DNA of 8,014 nucleotides from Actinomycetota bacterium (GTDB taxonomy: Bacteria; Actinomycetota; Thermoleophilia; Gaiellales; Gaiellaceae): NCBI GenBank assembly GCA_005884155.1, contig VAXD01000036.1, positions 1 to 8,014 on the forward strand. The letters are read 5' to 3'. Position 1 is the first letter of the stretch. Each line of letters begins with the position of its first letter. Below the pieces are notes generated by a model that saw only the letters and a program-made list of their open reading frames with translations, did not search any database and had not been told where the DNA came from. Position numbers and translations under genes: made by a program. Shown piece after piece: positions 6,852-8,014 of the stretch.

Positions 6852-7400
6852 CCCGAGCTCGCCCGCGATCGGCCGCATGGCGTCGATCACGAAGGCGATG
6901 TGCTCGTCCAGCTCGACGCCGAGCCCGTCGGCGCCCTCGTAGACGTCCTGCCGGTTGACGCCGGCTGCGAACGACGGCTGCTTCAGCTTCTTCTTGACCG
7001 ACCGCGGCTCGAGCGTCTCGATCCCGTCCGGCCGCACGAGCCCGCAGGCGTGGATGAAGCCGGAGAGCTCGTCGCAGGCGAACAGCGTCTTCTTGAGCGG
7101 CGTGTCGCGCGGCAGGCCGAGGTGCGACGCATGCGAGAGGACCCCCTCGACGACCTCGTCCGGCCAGCCTTCCTCGCGCAGGATCGGCGCGCCGTCCTGG
7201 GGGTGCTGGTCGAGCGTCGGGTGGATCTCGTAGTCGAAGTCGTGCAACAGCGCAGTCGCCCGCCAGAGCTGCTCGTCCTCGCCGAAGCGCAGCGCGTAGG
7301 CGCCCACCGCGGCCTCGACGGCGAGCGCGTGGCGGCGCAGCGCCTCGCTCTGCGTGTAGCGGGTGAGGGTCTCCCAGGCGCGTTCGCGGGTCGGTTCCAA
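6825..7400 (-). CDS. HD-domain phosphohydrolase family protein
   Basis: A 191-residue protein of the HD superfamily of metal-dependent phosphohydrolases. Likely metal ligands are H24 (RRHALAVEA), H53-D54 (LLHDFDYE) and D110 (ACDELSGF), with H90 (VLSHAS) and H66 nearby. The C-terminal part has the basic stretch SVKKKLKQPSF and GVNRQDV, seen in a widespread bacterial group annotated only as HD or HDIG domain protein; the natural substrate is not known to me. The TTG at 7400 is preferred: it gives MEPTRERAWETL, the expected N terminus, and lies nine bases after the minus-strand -10 box TATCCT. No ATG or GTG is better placed, and the frame continues upstream only as the antisense of murA. The gene converges on the PLP enzyme gene with a 27-bp overlap of coding sequence. 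Confidence 0.87.
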   Translation of the reverse strand: MEPTRERAWETLTRYTQSEALRRHALAVEAAVGAYALRFGEDEQLWRATALLHDFDYEIHPTLDQHPQDGAPILREEGWPDEVVEGVLSHASHLGLPRDTPLKKTLFACDELSGFIHACGLVRPDGIETLEPRSVKKKLKQPSFAAGVNRQDVYEGADGLGVELDEHIAFVIDAMRPIAGELGLRTGAESG

Positions 7401-7408
7401 GGCGGCGC

Positions 7409-7415
7409 TAGGATA
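7409..7415. promoter_or_regulatory. Symmetric bidirectional -10 box between HD gene and murA
   Basis: TAGGATA lies in the 25-bp gap between the TTG of the HD gene (7400) and the ATG of murA (7426). TAGGAT (7409-7414) is TANNNT for murA and ends 11 bases before its ATG, giving a leader of a few bases. TATCCT on the minus strand (7415-7410) is TANNNT for the HD gene and ends nine bases before its TTG. Neither gene has a Shine-Dalgarno sequence in the gap, which fits leaderless or near-leaderless transcripts. No clear -35 boxes are seen. Confidence 0.55.
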
Positions 7416-7425
7416 GCCCCCTCGT

Positions 7426-8014
7426 ATGGCCCAGACGCTCGTCAGAGACTCGCTCGCCGAGTCCTTCGTGATCCAGGGCGGCCGGCCGCTGAGTGGGCGG
7501 GTCCAGACGACCGGCAACAAGAACGGTGCCCTCCCGATCCTCGCTGCGTGCCTCCTGACGAGCGAACCGGTCGTGCTGGCGACGTTGAGACGATGATGGC
7601 GTTGATGGCCCAACTCGGCGCAGACGTCGAGTGGACGGGCGAGCACGAGGTGCGCGCGCACGCCACGGAGCTGTCGTCGGTCGAGCTCGACCCGTTGCTG
7701 GCCAGCCGGATCCGCGCGTCGTTCCTACTGGCCGGGCCGCTGCTCGCCAGGCACGGGCGCGCGAGCGTCCCGCCGCCCGGCGGAGACGTGATCGGCCGGC
7801 GCCGGCTCGACCCGCACATTCACGCGTTCGTTGAGCTCGGCGCCGAAGTCGAGCTGGGAGACCGCTACGAGCTGCGCACGGGCGGCCTGCGCGGCAAGCA
7901 CATCTTCCTCGACGAGGCGAGCGTGATGGCGACCGAGAACACGGTCATGGCGGCCTCGCTGACGCCCGGCGAGACGGTGATCGGCAACGCCGCCTGCGAG
8001 CCGCACATCCAGGA
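7426..8014 (+). pseudogene. murA: UDP-N-acetylglucosamine 1-carboxyvinyltransferase, frameshifted and cut by the window end
   Basis: MurA transfers enolpyruvate from PEP to UDP-GlcNAc, the first committed step of peptidoglycan synthesis in the cytoplasm. The first frame runs from ATG 7426 through GGRPLSGRVQTTGNKNGALP (substrate-binding Lys-Asn) to a TGA at 7594-7596, only 56 residues. From base 7581 the next frame resumes as DVETMMALMAQLGADVEW and continues open to the edge through RIRASFLLAGPLLAR, PPPGGDVIG and MATENTVMAAS. Between EPVVL and DVET the usual seven residues (NVPxI region) are replaced by two bases, equivalent to losing 19 bases. The active-site loop has Asp (7785-7787) where E. 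coli has Cys115. As written the gene cannot make full MurA; because murA is normally essential, an assembly error or a second copy elsewhere should be considered. The family call is firm; true pseudogene status is uncertain. Confidence 0.85.

Noticed and set aside
7581..7600. Programmed ribosomal frameshift in murA
   Set aside because: There is no slippery heptamer, and the join would also lack about six conserved residues, so a deletion or sequence error explains it better.
7401..7661. N-terminal extension of the HD protein
   Set aside because: The upstream part is antisense to murA and does not resemble the family N terminus, which starts at TTG 7400.

Overview
The window is chromosomal DNA of a very GC-rich bacterium, roughly 70% GC by eye. 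Long open frames occur on both strands, GTG and TTG starts are common, and neighbouring genes overlap by four bases (GTGA). The proteins look actinobacterial. The GH15 enzyme, the HD protein, the class V PLP enzyme and the Asp-type MurA together suggest a Thermoleophilia-like lineage (Gaiellales or Solirubrobacterales). That placement rests on family resemblance only. No mobile element, phage gene, CRISPR array, tRNA or rRNA is visible.

Layout from left to right: (1) the last ~708 residues of an error-prone DNA polymerase III alpha subunit of the DnaE2/ImuC type, followed by a hairpin terminator; (2) a 232-bp gap with a 60-base stem-loop; (3) a two-gene operon of a GH15 glucoamylase/trehalase-type hydrolase and a four-helix membrane protein of unknown function; (4) a convergent 103-residue charged protein on the minus strand, whose stop codon abuts that of the membrane protein; (5) a divergent two-gene operon of an endonuclease/exonuclease/phosphatase (EEP) enzyme and a class V aminotransferase-fold PLP enzyme; (6) an HD-domain phosphohydrolase on the minus strand, overlapping the PLP gene tail to tail by 27 bp; (7) divergently, the start of murA. 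It carries Asp instead of the usual active-site Cys and is broken by a frameshift equal to a 19-base loss.

The genes do not form one recognisable pathway. They cover DNA damage tolerance, alpha-glucan or trehalose breakdown, PLP chemistry, phosphohydrolysis and cell-wall synthesis. I found no convincing new defence or mobile system. The most interesting shared signal is in the promoters. Both divergent gene pairs are separated by only 19 and 25 bp, and each gap holds one symmetric heptamer (TAGAGTA, TAGGATA) that reads as a -10 box (TANNNT) on both strands, six to eleven bases from each start codon. The GH15 gene has a -10-like box at the same six-base distance. Leading genes therefore look leaderless or nearly so, whereas the second genes of the operons start inside the preceding gene and carry short Shine-Dalgarno-like sequences.
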